This document shows, in pieces, positions 34,701-45,922 of a DNA stretch of 64,000 bases. Each line of letters starts with the position of its first letter. Positions within the stretch are counted from its first letter, which is position 1. Position numbers and translations under genes: made by a program. The notes beneath the pieces were generated by a model that saw nothing but the letters and a program-made list of their open reading frames with translations, was not told the origin of the DNA and ran no database searches. The stretch is taken from NCBI GenBank assembly GCA_001695595.3, contig MBPM02000075.1:124001-188000 (forward strand), given 5' to 3'. The DNA is from Plasmopara viticola (lineage: Eukaryota > Oomycota > Peronosporomycetes > Peronosporales > Peronosporaceae).

Positions 34701-35760
34701 CGATCACATTTAAATCGCCAAAAAATAAAGTACCTTGATTTTTTTGAATTGTCAGAAACGACTGATGATCAACTCATGAAACTTTTGGTGTCAAAGTGGA
34801 TCAAATTGATTCCAAGCAGTATCTGAATAAAAGCGAAGACCATTGCATAATCTACATGGGGACACTCCAGATATCTCAAACACAGTCTCAAACAAAGAAA
34901 TTGTAGATTTTAAGCCTCTAGGCTCGCCAATATCACTTGTAATACAAAAGGATCATTTCTTTCGCGGTTTTGATATTAAGGACCCTCGATTTGCTCACTC
35001 TGGGCAGTATTGCGTGTGGCTTTACTATGTACAGCACAATTATGTAAAGGAACCTATAAGCTCTTCAAAGGGCAATTATAATTTTTGATGGATGTATAAA
35101 GAGATGGATCTTACAAACTTGGATTATAGAATCATCGACGAATACAAAAATTATGACAAGTACTGTTTGGTCAGGGAAACGCTTTCTGGTCCTATGATTT
35201 AGATGAGGATGCATTTGTTTCACGGGCAATTTTAATTGCTTCGTCGTGACCATCCTTCCAAGTATGGAGAGTGCATTATAATCAGTGCCGAATGTTGCGA
35301 GCTCGAAATGTAATACGGACTTACCATACAAAAGCAATAAATTTTAAAATTATTGAGACGCACAAACCAGAGCCAATTTGCATTATGAAAACTACTACGC
35401 ATGGCCAACTCCCAAACAAAGCTAAAATTCAGTTGAGGCAAAACCTACTCTGGTTGGCTAAAATTGCATCACCAAAAATACTTTTCCAGCCAAGGTGTAT
35501 TTAGTGGAAATACCTAGTCATGCGCAGTTACGCGCTAAGTAATTGTGAGGTTCATCATTTCATATGATATTATTGCTATAATATTGTATGAGCTCGACAT
35601 ATAAGCGTAGCTTCGAAATTAAAAGAATTATTGGCAAGAAAAATCCTTTGCTAGAAACCAAACTCGCCACCACGTCAGTTTGGCAAATGACGTACTCATG
35701 ATTTGTTAAGTGCTGATGATGCCTGAAGAATTCAGCATCAATATCGTAAACTATAACAAT
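34388..35760 (+). repeat. Segmental duplication, copy 1 (inside the viral element)
   Basis: The stretch beginning AACACTATCATTGAAATGCC and ending near AATATCGTAAACTATAA matches 40335-41702 in the same orientation over ~1.37 kb, with scattered substitutions and small indels. Frames inside (34843-35088 plus; 35065-35337 and 35560-35859 minus) are not recognisable proteins. Confidence 0.9.
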
Positions 35761-36220
35761 CTTTTTACGATTCCGCAATTTTGGAATCACACCATCTCCT
35801 TGCATTTCAAATAATGTGACAAATAGTTGCTTTTGGATGTAGCTTAATCGTCTTTTCATTCTTCAAATGTGGGGAAATGGACATTGCACATTTATATTAC
35901 TAAGGTTTTGTTTAATATTTTAATAACTTCGTCGCATAAGATCATAATTATGTTGCCTGATTACTACAATGTCACCATGATGAGGATTGGATCATGACTT
36001 GTTAAATGTGTCGAAAATGTCCGTGTCACGAAAAATTAAGCGATACAAGGTACGAATTATCTTATATCACTAAAAGATTTGTTTTAGATGGAACTGTGAA
36101 ATTGCCCACAAAGCTTACATTCAGATCATGTCATGCAGTATCTTTATTCCAATAGTGAACATTGCGAGTATGTGAGTATTGGGATAAATTTACTATATGA
36201 AATCTGAACCAGGAGGGGAT

Positions 36221-36546
36221 TGTATTGTATTGTATTACGTTATCGCGTTGCCAAGTTATGCACGTGCTAGGCTCAGTCTGGCTAGTCCACGGCATAAAGT
36301 GGTGTCCGCATACGTCGGGTCTCGTTCGGCGGGCAGTGCAGCCAGCACCGAGGCCGTGAGGGTCTTCCATTATTTTGTGTAGTTCTGACTTGGTAAGAGC
36401 CCAGGTGGCGCCCTGGTGCTGGAGACCGTCGCGTCGAGGGTGAGACTCGTTAGAGACCTGCAGATGCCCGAGAGCACCTGCCCGAAGCGCGCGAGCATTT
36501 AGCCCCCGCGCTTGGAAGGAGGGCGTCACCCCAACCTTTTCCGAAA
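36221..36546 (-). mobile_element. SINE copy A (in right inverted repeat)
   Basis: A ~326 bp insertion flanked by a perfect 14 bp target duplication AACCAGGAGGGGAT (36207-36220 and 36547-36560). Read on minus it starts CGGAAAAGGTTGGGG and ends in a (TACAA)n tail. It is absent from the matching place of the left inverted repeat, so the empty site is visible in this window. The long minus-strand frame through it (36131-36700) is not a gene. Confidence 0.9.
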
Positions 36547-36733
36547 AACCAGGAGGGGATATGTACAAAAAAGCAAAATAGACGGAGTGGCTATCTCGTG
36601 GTACAAAATACGCACTTACAGTCATTGTGAATGTCACAATCCGGTCTACGCCGGTATAAACCCGGTTTTCCGCGCACTTTGATCCAATCAGATCACTCAT
36701 CAGTTGCTGCGCAAGAGATTGCTAGACGTCTGA

Positions 36734-37525
36734 TTAACGCATTGCCCAGACCAAAGGAGAGTACATATCCACCGGCAGAGTTGCAGGAAACCCTACTGGG
36801 AGCGCCATCCCTGGCGGAATACCAAGGACCCGACGTCCGTCCAAGTGGATCACTGTTCTTGGAGCGACAATTGGAAGTGGAGCCAGCTGCACGAGTGGAT
36901 TGACGCGAGCATCGTACAGCTTGTATTCGGCATTCGTAAAGTCGGGCTCGAGTTTCACACACAGCACGTACTCAACTCCTGGCATCGCAGCCCATACATC
37001 AATCGCCTTGTGGTCGAGCTCTCCAGGTGCCATGCCCCACTGCTGAGAGACTCCAATTTCAACCTTGATCGTCCGAAAGTCTGCAAATATTGGTACGTTT
37101 AAAGGAAGCACCGAGCCGGGTGTTGCTCGGCATGGTCCATAACTGAGGTCCGGACACCATCGTTGCCCCTGAGAATTTTTGGCGGCCATGGATCCTTGAA
37201 GCCATAGACGAACATGTCGCTCGGCAAAGGAAGTACCTTGGTTGAACTCGCTAATATATCGCTCGTGTGGAGTGTCGGCAAACTCGATGATGTGAATCTC
37301 GCCAGTGTCAGCAAACCATTCAAGATAATTTAGTCGAACAATTTGATCCTCGCTGTCAGCAAACGCGTTCCATTCATCTTCCGTTGCGTGGCACACACGT
37401 AATGTACCGGTCGGCGGTGGAGGCTGTGCCACTACAACTTTCAAAGCAGCGTTGATGCGACCGATGCTGGAAAGCAGAAAAGTCATTGACACCGATGTGA
37501 CCGCGTCTGTCGACGACAGCTTCAT
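36734..37525 (-). CDS. PD-(D/E)XK / Uma2-like protein, copy 2 (in right inverted repeat)
   Basis: An intact 263-residue twin of the gene at 23914-24705, differing at roughly ten residues. Examples are Asn for Lys in the KYLEWF motif, His for Leu in LDLKAIDVW, Leu for Phe before EPDF, and Pro for Ala in GIAPG. The presumed fold residues P125, D126, E156, Q161 and K173 are all kept. 5' and 3' flanks are also shared. Upstream of the repeat edge an open frame continues rightwards (to about 37832), but it is absent from copy 1 and is regarded as chance. Function as for copy 1; activity not shown. Confidence 0.6.
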   Translation of the reverse strand: MKLSSTDAVTSVSMTFLLSSIGRINAALKVVVAQPPPPTGTLRVCHATEDEWNAFADSEDQIVRLNYLEWFADTGEIHIIEFADTPHERYISEFNQGTSFAERHVRLWLQGSMAAKNSQGQRWCPDLSYGPCRATPGSVLPLNVPIFADFRTIKVEIGVSQQWGMAPGELDHKAIDVWAAMPGVEYVLCVKLEPDFTNAEYKLYDARVNPLVQLAPLPIVAPRTVIHLDGRRVLGIPPGMALPVGFPATLPVDMYSPLVWAMR

Positions 37526-37715
37526 TTAACGGACGGTTGGTTTGAGAAACTGACGAGTAGTATGAAGCCCCGTCCCCATAGAAAACGCTCATGTATCTTT
37601 GTGTTCTCGTCCCAAGATACCCTATACTGGTACAGTGAAGAATCGAGAATGTTCGTCCGCTGATCGCATTCCTAGAATGATGTTTATGCATTGTGCCACT
37701 CTCGTATTCTTGAGC

Positions 37716-39339
37716 GTGAAATTCTCTGCGGTGTTTGACAGGTGCGTTTTTAAGCTGGCAGACCGTAGCGCCAACGACCTCATTGGTCATAGTCCATCTT
37801 TGCAAAAAATGCAGCAACTTAGAGACTTCCAAGTTCTCTTCGGTCAGCTCCCTACTATTGAGAGCTTAGTCACAATGCTTCGTGAGCACGTTGCTCGTTT
37901 CAGGCAAAGGTCCTGGCACTACGTGCCTAAAACTCTATACGGGTCATGAAGCGCCTGTATTTGCGCGTTCTCACCTCAGCCTTCCGCCATTCACCTGGTA
38001 GGCTGAAGTGGGCACACGCAGAATACTGCAGGTGCGTCAACAAAGTAATATTGTAAGGCGCATCTTTTTATATGCTTAAAATAATACGACTCGTAAAATA
38101 CGTGGACTACAAGATCTTGTGTATTACTATGTACATTGGAGCTCGGAGTAACTTTACTACAGTTACAGCATTCCTTTAATGCTGATAGAGCATTGGTAAT
38201 AAGACCGAGTATTCTTTTTCCTGTTAGCTCCTTAGTACTAAGAAGAAGGACTTTCTTCGTGATGTTTAGAACGTCACTTGATCTATGTCACATAACATGG
38301 TAGTAATAACTAGCTTTTAATACCTGGGCCATAGCAAGTAGTTGTGTTCTGAGGACCGTAATAATACATCCACCTTGCAATGTTAGTACTTGTTAATATA
38401 CAATCGGCTCGGTCTTTGGTTTTCAGCTTTTGGTTGCTGGCCAGTCCCTCACGCTTACTAATGGTGCTGACGGCGTTGGAAGTCTCGCAGTGGCTCTGTC
38501 TTGTGGTTTCCCGTAATTTGAAAGACCTTGAAACCTGATGGAGTCAAACTCGCGGGTTGATAACAATAAGCGACTGTATAATAGTCCACTGTCGTTAACA
38601 TTGGCGGCTTGTGCGAAGTCCTGACGCAAAATTTCTCCCACACTTCTAGTCGTTTGACTCTGTCATCGGGGTAGTTCTTCCGAGGACCCGAAGGAAGCTG
38701 AGTAAGTCGCTCAGGTGCATGGAGAGAAGAGAAAGAGGGAAATGAAGCGTTTAGCTCCGTTGTTGGTGAGTTTTTTCTGTTTGATAGTAAAGCAAAGCGG
38801 AAATAGCAGGAAAAAAAACTCGCAAGTAATCATAATTTGACTCGGCGTATCAACAAGATCCTAAGCAAGATAATGCCGAAGTAGAAGAAGCCAGTCCCAG
38901 AAGATCACGAAGCAAGCGATGATGAAGTATATTTTTCGACCAAGTAGCGACGTGTAGTGCGAAAGAGTCCGAAGAACAAAGATTGGAGCTGATCAGGGAC
39001 ACCAGCAGAGATCAATAGAACCAAGTGAAAGTGCTCATCGTCAGCTGGTCAAATGTGAACAAGATTCGGCCAAAACGAAACGAAAATTGTGCAATTGAAG
39101 GCGTTTGACGGAATCCTGCATAATCAGCAAGATAAGAAAGTGGAAGCGAAAGTGACCCCGAAAAGAGACATATTCAACGATCAGAACTTCACAGAGCAGA
39201 AGCAGATGAGTGAGAAGCATGACGCCAAGGAAAATCATGACTTTAGAAGTGCCAGCCAAGTGTGCATTTAAGAACAATCTTGATCTCGCGTTCAATAAGC
39301 ACGGATATGACAGAGGCGCCTGGAGCAAATGTAGAAATT
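37716..39339. other. No gene recognised; flank of viral element into gypsy debris
   Basis: Short frames only (e.g. 37599-37949 plus, 38423-38641 minus). The sequence from about 38650 is probably decayed upstream part of the gypsy element that becomes readable at 39340, judging by strand and position. Confidence 0.4.
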
Positions 39340-40330
39340 GACTTTTAGTGGACGAATTTGGATTTGCTCGGCAAATGAAGAACATAGAATACGAAGAGGT
39401 GTACAAGGTAAAGATATGTGCAGTGGATGCGAAGGCGATGCCAGAGTTCGTTCAACCAGTGCTAGCAAAATTCTCCGATGTATCCAGACATACTTCCGGA
39501 TCTATTACCTTTACAGCGCTCAGTAAATTTCGTACCGCAAATGGGTATCGCTTGTCAAAGACGGATCAAGATGCACTCGAAGATTGTATCAAGGAGAAGC
39601 TGCGCAAGGATGAATTAAAGCGTTAAATTTGCCGTAAGATTCGAATATCCCCGAAGTGCCCAAGAGAGATCCTGTCACAAACATGATCACAAAGCGCTAG
39701 GAATTAGCTGCATTTTCTCCAAGATGCACGCTGATTGCATCGACCGCCTGCAAATAGTTCGTGGACGAACGTCTTTTCTCTTATCTGACAACTGCTCGTT
39801 CAAATTGCCGTCCTTTAACTTTTATGACCTACTATGTCGGGTGTCAGACTTTCTGTTGATAAGAAAACGACACTCGCGATGAAAAGGATGGCCTGTCCAA
39901 AGTCCACAAAAGAGCCACTTAGCTTTTTAAGACTCGCTGGTTACCTCCGACGATTTAAGTGTGATATTGCTACTAATGTAGTAGGTCAACGAAAGAGATG
40001 TCGAATGGTGCGAAGGTCCAGAACAATGAATGCTTTGAGAGCTTTGATTTTGAAGTTACTCAAATTTCCAGCAAAGTTTTAGTCGCCGTGAGCGCATCTG
40101 GTTATCGTGTCGGCACAGTGCTATTTTAACCTTTGAATAGACAATCACCCGATTGCACTTTACTCAACGGACACCGCACAAAACAATTACTTGCCATCAA
40201 CTTGGCGCCGGAAAAACGGCGCTACTATCCCCATAGTCGACCACTTGATGTCTATACGGCCAATTAAATATGTCGTTGCATCACCCTAAAGTCTCATTAA
40301 AGTTGGTGCGATTCCTTAAGTCCTTCGCTC
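39340..40330 (+). pseudogene. Ty3/gypsy pol remnant (reverse transcriptase to RNase H)
   Basis: Readable plus-strand pieces in order: MPEFVQPVLAKFSDV and GYRLSKTDQDALEDCIKE (upstream of RT), then the RT thumb PKSTKEPLSFLRLAGYLRRF (about 39895-39955). After this come VAVSASGYRVGTVLF and LLAINLAPEKRRYY of the RNase H region (40080-40230). The core of the RT with YVDD appears deleted. Stops and frameshifts throughout. The end abuts duplication copy 2. Confidence 0.65.
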
Positions 40331-40334
40331 AGTT

Positions 40335-41702
40335 TGAACACTATCATTGAACTGCCACGCGCCGACCTTAGGAACCAATTGATCAATAGTACACGCAGCA
40401 GTCGAAGTGACCAACCAGCACCACCATTGAAAATTTAAAGCTTGACTGAAACTCGACCAATGCGGCTTGTGAAGAAATGGTCGAGATATTTATTTGGATT
40501 TGTCCGGCATACTGACCGGTGTTAGACGTCGAATCCTGAATGTAATTCTATCTCTTATCCCGGAAGAGCATCTCAGCCGGAGCGGGTTCGCCGGAATGTT
40601 CGAATGCTAAATTATCGGAAGCGGAAGACGTTGTTTATATTGATGATGATCACATTATAATCGCCGAAAAAATAAAGTACCTTGATTTTTTTGAATTGTC
40701 AAGAACGACTGATAAACAACTCATGAAACTTGTGGCGTCAAAGTGGGTCAAATTGATTCCAAGCAGTATTCAAATAAAAACGAAGACCGTTGCATAATCT
40801 ACATGGGAACGCTCCAGATATCTCGAACACAGTCTCAAACAAAGAAATAGTATAGTTTAAGCCTCTAGGCTCGCCAAGATCACTTGTAATACAAAAGGAT
40901 CATTTCTTTCGCGGTGTTGATATTAAGGACCCTCGATTTGCTCACTCTGGGCAGTATTGCGTGTGGCTTTACTATGTACAGCACAATTATGTAAAGGAAC
41001 CTATAAGCTCTTCAAAGGGCAGTTAAATTTTTGATGGATGTATAAAGAGATGGATCTTACAAACTTGGATTATAGAATCATCGACGAATACAAAAATTGT
41101 GACAAGTACTGTTTGGTCAGAGAAACGCTTTCTGGTCCTATGATTTAGATGAGGATGCATTTGTTTTACGGGTAATTTTATTTGCTTCGTCGTGACCATC
41201 CTTTCAAGTATGGAGAGCGCATTATAATCAGTGCCGAATGTTGCGAGCTCGAAATGTAATACGGACTTACCATACAAAAGCAATAATTTTAAAATGATTG
41301 AGACGCACAAACCAGAGCCAATTTGCATTATGAAAACTACTACGCATGGCCAACTCCCAAACAAAGCTAAAATTCAGTTGAGGCAAAACCTACTCTGGAT
41401 GGCTTAAATTGCATCACCAAAAATACTTTTCCAGCCAAGGTGTATTTAGTGGAAATGCCTAGTCATGCGCAGTTACGCGCTAAGTAATAGTGAGGTTCAT
41501 CATTTTTATGATATTATTGCTATAATATTGTATGAGCTCGACACATAAGCGTAGCTTCGAATTGAAAAAATTATTGGCAAGAAAAAGCCTTTGCTAGAAA
41601 TCAAACTCGCCATCACGTCAATTTGGCAAATGACGTACTCATGTTTTGTAAATTGCTGAAGATGCCTAAAGAATTCAGCATTAATATCGTAAGCTAAAAT
41701 AA
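40335..41702 (+). repeat. Segmental duplication, copy 2 (outside the viral element)
   Basis: Direct copy of 34388-35760, starting right after the gypsy RNase H remnant and ending just before a SINE. It lacks the viral inverted repeat, so it is either a fragment of a second related element or a duplication of part of the first. Confidence 0.9.
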
Positions 41703-41749
41703 TTCCACAATGCTCCACACTTGATTTTTTATTAAACAGTCTAAAGACC

Positions 41750-42079
41750 CTTCGGAAAAGGTTGGGGTGACGCCCTCCTACCAAGCGCGGGGGCTAAATG
41801 CTCGCGCGCTTCGGGCAGGTGCTCTCGGGCATCTGCAGGTCTCTAACGAGTCTCACCCTCGACGCGACGGTCTCCAGCACCAGGGCGCCACCTGGGCTCT
41901 TACCAAGGCAGAGCTAAACAAAATAATGGAAGATCCTCACGACGTCGGTGCTGGATGCACTGCCCGCCGAACGAGACCCGACTATGCGGACACCACTTTA
42001 TGCCGTGGACTAGCCAGACTGAGCCTAGCACGTGCATAACTTGGCAACGCGATAACGTAATACAACACAATACAATACA
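41750..42079 (+). mobile_element. SINE copy B
   Basis: A ~330 bp SINE in plus orientation between perfect 12 bp duplications AGTCTAAAGACC (41738-41749 and 42080-42091). Head GGAAAAGGTTGGGGTGACGC, GC-rich body, tail AATACAACACAATACAATAC. It lies ~190 bp before the eIF3e start codon. Confidence 0.9.
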
Positions 42080-42272
42080 AGTCTAAAGACCTCAATTTTG
42101 CTTTTGTCTCGACTTGCAAATTCTCGGCTTGACCGACCAATCATATACTAACATTCTATAAGTATTTTGAAGTCTTGTAAGTTCGTAGTGAAAATAGCAA
42201 GTTACCTTAGGCTTAAGTAGTGCTACTTAATTATCCAGCTAGCCATCCATTTTCAAACACTACCCACGCATT

Positions 42273-43768
42273 ATGAGCAGCCACGAGGAGACGGACGCGT
42301 CCGCGCCTGGCGTTGGCGTACCACCTGATGCTAAATTTGATCTGACAAATCGATTAGCACCCTTCATGGACCTGCACTTCATGTTTCCGCTCATTGACTT
42401 TTTGTCCAGTAGTGAATTGTACGACGAGGCGCAGCTCATGGCAGCTAAATTGGCACTTCTGAAGCCTACGAATATGGCCGATTTTGCTGTTGAAATCCAC
42501 CAAACGTTGCAAGGATCAGACGATGTACCTGAGGAGTTTGAGACGCGCCGAAGTGAGATCTTGGATGCTTTAAGCTTTGCTAAGAGTGAGTGTAGTTTAA
42601 TGCTGGAGCTTATTGAGGACGAAGAGAAAATTATGCAACTACAAAGTGAGAATTTGCTCAATGCCAGCTACCTTGAGCAAAATGAGGGCGTATGTAGGAT
42701 ACATTCAGCGTGCTTAATAAATTACCGGACGTACTGATGTAAACGTATACTTAACTTTTGATAGATCACGCCCGCTGTCTTGGACGGATTATACAAATAT
42801 GCCAAGCTACAGTACGAGTGTGGTAATTATCAAGACTGCCTCACGTACCTTACGTACTATGGCGTGCTTATTCCAAACTCATCGGAACAATTCCTTAATG
42901 CTCTATGGGGAAAACTTGCTGCTGAAATCCTCATCTTTCGTTGGGATGACGCTCTGGCAGACATTTCTCGGATCAGCGACGTCGTCGAAAGCAGTGTGCG
43001 TGCTATTTTTCATTTAATATACTAGCCTTGCACGAAATGCTGAGACATAATTACCTTTAAATTTGATGACAGATCGCAATGAGCCCCGTTGAGCAACTTC
43101 AGCAGCGCTCGTGGCTGCTTCACTGGTCGTTGTTTGTATTTGCGTGGCACGAGGAGGGCCGTGATGCCATTGTCGACTTTATGCTGCAGTCGCGCTGTGT
43201 GGAAGCTATCCAAAGCAACGCACCGTGGCTCCTGCGCTACCTATGTGCCGGTGTTATTTTGCATAAGCGTCGCCGTAACCTTATCAAAGACCTTCTCCGT
43301 GTACTTCGAGTCGATGACAAAGGATACCATGATCCAATCGTGGACTTTGTTGAGTGTCTTTTTGTCGATTTCGACTTTGAATCGGCTCAAGAAAAATTAC
43401 GCGAATGTGAAGTGGTGCTGGCGAGCGATTTTTTCCTGTATGAAAAAAATTCGACGGACTTCATGGAAGCTGCTCGCTTGGCAATATTCGAAATGTATTG
43501 CCGCGTGCATCGTACCATCGACATGAAGGCACTGTCGTCAAAGCTAGCCATGAAAGAAGGTGGCGAGGCCGAGAAGTGGATTGTTAACATGATTCGCAAC
43601 GCTCGCCTCGATGCCAAAATTGACTCTCAGGAAGGTCGTATCATCATGGGTATGCCGCAAAATTCGGTCCATCGTCAAGTGATCGACAAGACTCGCGATC
43701 TCGCTGCGCGAACCTGCAGCATGGTCGCGCAGTTTGAACGTATGGGGAAGCGAAAAAACTTTTTATGA
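42273..43768 (+). CDS. EIF3E: Eukaryotic translation initiation factor 3 subunit E (eIF3e/INT6)
   Basis: A subunit of the eIF3 complex that holds mRNA and the 43S ribosomal complex together at translation start. Three exons: 42273-42689, 42765-42995 and 43073-43768. Introns are 42690-42764 (GTATGT...TAG, 75 nt) and 42996-43072 (GTGCGT...CAG, 77 nt), both phase 0. The spliced protein has 447 residues, like the human protein (445). The start FDLTNRLAPFMDLHFMFPLI is the conserved eIF3e N-terminus. LWGKLAAEIL precedes intron 2, and QQRSWLLHWSLFVF and LRYLCAGVI follow it. The PCI domain includes FVECLFVDFDFESAQEKLRE and WIVNMIRNARLDAKIDS near the C-terminus. The motif CCATTTTCAAAC, about 25 bp before the ATG, resembles the oomycete Inr plus flanking promoter element. 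Confidence 0.95.
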
Positions 43769-44062
43769 GAAGATAAGCTTGAATCGCTGAGGACGCACTG
43801 ACCAAATTGTGTCACATGGTACGGCTTATGCCTTGTAGTAATAGGCTAGGCTCTGAGCGACCTTGCTGGGCGATAACAATGTAGGAACGGAGGCCTAAAA
43901 AATATAGTAGCGTGATTTTTTGAAAACGCTTCTTGATTTAAATAACTGATTTTACTTGAAATTTCCAAACACTAAGATTTATATGGGACGGTGCCAGTCG
44001 TTTCGAGTGAAGTTACACGAAGAAAAGTTAGACTACTACCTCCTCAATCGGTAATATTCGCA

Positions 44063-45763
44063 ATGGAGCATCGACCACAAGCTTTCAGCTCAATTTGGCG
44101 AAGACCGAGAGTCCTGTATTTGCTTGGTGGCGGGTGGATTCTATGGGTGTGCTGGTTCATTGGGTCACTTACAGGTTTGAGCAAGCACGTTGTTCACAAC
44201 CGCCTCCTCTTCATTCGCAGTCAGGACACCGATGAATACTCGCAACAGATTTTACTTAAGCTTCCACCAGCTGAGCCTGAACAAAGTTTTAATGAAAAAT
44301 TTCCGATCAAGGTGAAACCGAGCCGGGAATTGTTGCCGATGGGCGTCGATTTTTATACGAGTAACTTTAGCGAATCGGACACATCAACCACTATCATCTT
44401 TAATGTATATAAGGGCAGACCCAAGGCGTTAGCAGTGCAATTACTTAAAGCGTTAACGCAAAAGAATGTTGCTCCACCTAAAGTCTGGGTCATGTGTTTC
44501 AACTCTCCAATGGAAGAGAAATACCGAGACGTGGTTGTTGCAGTCAAGCGTAAACACCCTGAACTAGCCGAAAATATCAAGCTAACAGTGTCTGATTTCA
44601 ACTACAAATTTCACGGAAGGTTCCTATTGGCGTACATGGCCACAACGAAGTATGTGCTGATTGTTGACGATGATAAGGCTATTGACGGAGATACTATTAG
44701 TGATTACTTTAAATACATGAAGATTCGGAAGGGAGTGTGGGGTAATAATGGCCATCGTCGGGCGGCGACATTTGAGGGTTATAAGAGCTGGCCTCGCGAT
44801 TTTACGGGTCAGGCATGGGCTGAACAGGATTACCTCAGCGGAATGTGGTTCCTCGAGCAGTCGTGGCTAGAGTACTTTATGAAAGAACGCCCACCGTCAT
44901 GGGCTACCTCGGAAGACATGCACCTATCTCATGTTATGCGTAAGTACCTTAACCTGAACACATACGCCGGTCGAGTGGCAGTCGGGAAGACGCTCCCCCC
45001 AAAGCCAAAAGAAGTACAAGCAACGCAAGGATCAGCACTCGATCTTCGCGAGTTTATCTTCGACCATGAGTTGGGGCGCGGCAATAAGGTGGTTAGCGTT
45101 GATTCACCGATCAAAACACTTGTGTACGCGGAAAGTGTGGGCGATTTGGAGGATTTTATGACGAAATTGGACGCTTGCACATCGAGCAATGACAGTAATT
45201 CGGATGATGGTAAAGATGCTGGAGGTACAGACGTTTCAAGGCCTTGGTGCAATGGTGGGAAAACGGCAGCTGTTTTCCGCGGTGCTGAAGAGCAGGACGT
45301 TAATGGGCTTATTGCGGCCGCCGAAAAGCTTTGTACCAAAACACGATGCGAATACTATAGTGTCAAGCCACAAATTCGGCATGGAATTCGGTATTTCAAC
45401 ATGCGCGAAGGGTATGGCCAACTTACTTCAGGCGTGAAGATACCTTTCCAGACGGGAGCATCGGATGTGATGGTGTCTTTAGTGGGAATATTAAACAACG
45501 TTTTGCCCGACACGTTATTCGTGCCAGATGTAGCAACGATGTCGTGGCCGGAGACGGATAATGCGAAACGGAATCGGTTGAAAATTTATCATCAAACGGT
45601 TTTGTTGGCCGCGGACATTCATCAGAATTCCAAGACAAATGGTAAGGTCATGGATGGCGACACTAATGAGAAGCAGTCGCTCAATGATGGATTTCCACTA
45701 AAAATGGAGACTCTGGTATGGCAGCGAGGAACGGTAGAGGATGCTTTTTATTTCTCGCATTAA
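44063..45763 (+). CDS. Type II membrane glycosyltransferase, GT-A type
   Basis: A 566-residue, single-exon gene. The open frame continues upstream to 43991 only through a GTG, so ATG 44063 is the start. A short basic cytosolic tail (RRPR) precedes one membrane anchor at about 17-39, as in Golgi glycosyltransferases. The lumenal part begins a GT-A-like domain at about 108 (TTIIFNVYKGRPKALAVQLL). It has the metal/nucleotide-sugar motif YVLIVDDDKAI (about 197-207, DDD) and a later SEDMHLSHVM (about 283-292) where GT-A enzymes place acidic catalytic residues. The general layout recalls the exostosin-like GT64 family, but I am not certain of the family or the sugar. The C-terminal 200 residues are unassigned. 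It is in tandem with eIF3e with ~290 bp between. Confidence 0.75.
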   Translation: MEHRPQAFSSIWRRPRVLYLLGGGWILWVCWFIGSLTGLSKHVVHNRLLFIRSQDTDEYSQQILLKLPPAEPEQSFNEKFPIKVKPSRELLPMGVDFYTSNFSESDTSTTIIFNVYKGRPKALAVQLLKALTQKNVAPPKVWVMCFNSPMEEKYRDVVVAVKRKHPELAENIKLTVSDFNYKFHGRFLLAYMATTKYVLIVDDDKAIDGDTISDYFKYMKIRKGVWGNNGHRRAATFEGYKSWPRDFTGQAWAEQDYLSGMWFLEQSWLEYFMKERPPSWATSEDMHLSHVMRKYLNLNTYAGRVAVGKTLPPKPKEVQATQGSALDLREFIFDHELGRGNKVVSVDSPIKTLVYAESVGDLEDFMTKLDACTSSNDSNSDDGKDAGGTDVSRPWCNGGKTAAVFRGAEEQDVNGLIAAAEKLCTKTRCEYYSVKPQIRHGIRYFNMREGYGQLTSGVKIPFQTGASDVMVSLVGILNNVLPDTLFVPDVATMSWPETDNAKRNRLKIYHQTVLLAADIHQNSKTNGKVMDGDTNEKQSLNDGFPLKMETLVWQRGTVEDAFYFSH

Positions 45764-45922
45764 ATGAAATGGCATCAGTATATGATCTTTGTAATAAATG
45801 GAAGCAACCAAAACCTGAGCTTATATCTTGAGAGGCTGAAGCTATCGGTATTTATACTGGTAGAAGTTAAATTTTGTGATTGTGCGAAAATATAGGTCAA
45901 CCAATATAACATAAACAATGTA

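Larger units (their letters stand above)
23724..37715. mobile_element. Integrated DNA-virus fossil (Polinton-like virus or relative) bounded by inverted repeats
   Basis: Inverted repeats at 23724-25325 and 35879-37715 enclose broken genes of viral type: a D5-like SF3 helicase (-), a small unknown protein (+), a penton/minor-capsid-like protein (+), a fibre with S74 chaperone domain (+) and a further fibre-like region (-). Length without the inserted SINE is ~13.6 kb, in the range of Polinton-like viruses. No target-site duplication is visible at the outer edges (GACCGAG left, GTGAAAT right), and I did not find a major capsid protein, packaging ATPase or protein-primed DNA polymerase by eye. 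Relationship to Polintons/Mavericks versus larger DNA viruses is therefore open. Many stops and frameshifts show it is long dead. Confidence 0.65.
35879..37715 (-). repeat. Right inverted repeat of the viral element
   Basis: Reverse complement of the left repeat. The outer 36617-37715 is nearly identical to 23724-24818; the inner 35879-36616 is diverged and interrupted by a SINE (36221-36546), which explains its greater length. Confidence 0.85.

Noticed and set aside
36131..36700. A 189-codon minus-strand protein
   Set aside because: It runs through SINE copy A, its target duplications and flanks; the shared part recurs in the other three SINE copies.
43991..44062. Longer N-terminus for the glycosyltransferase
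   Set aside because: The extension begins with GTG, not used as a normal start in eukaryotic nuclear genes, and gives no sensible extra domain before the membrane anchor.
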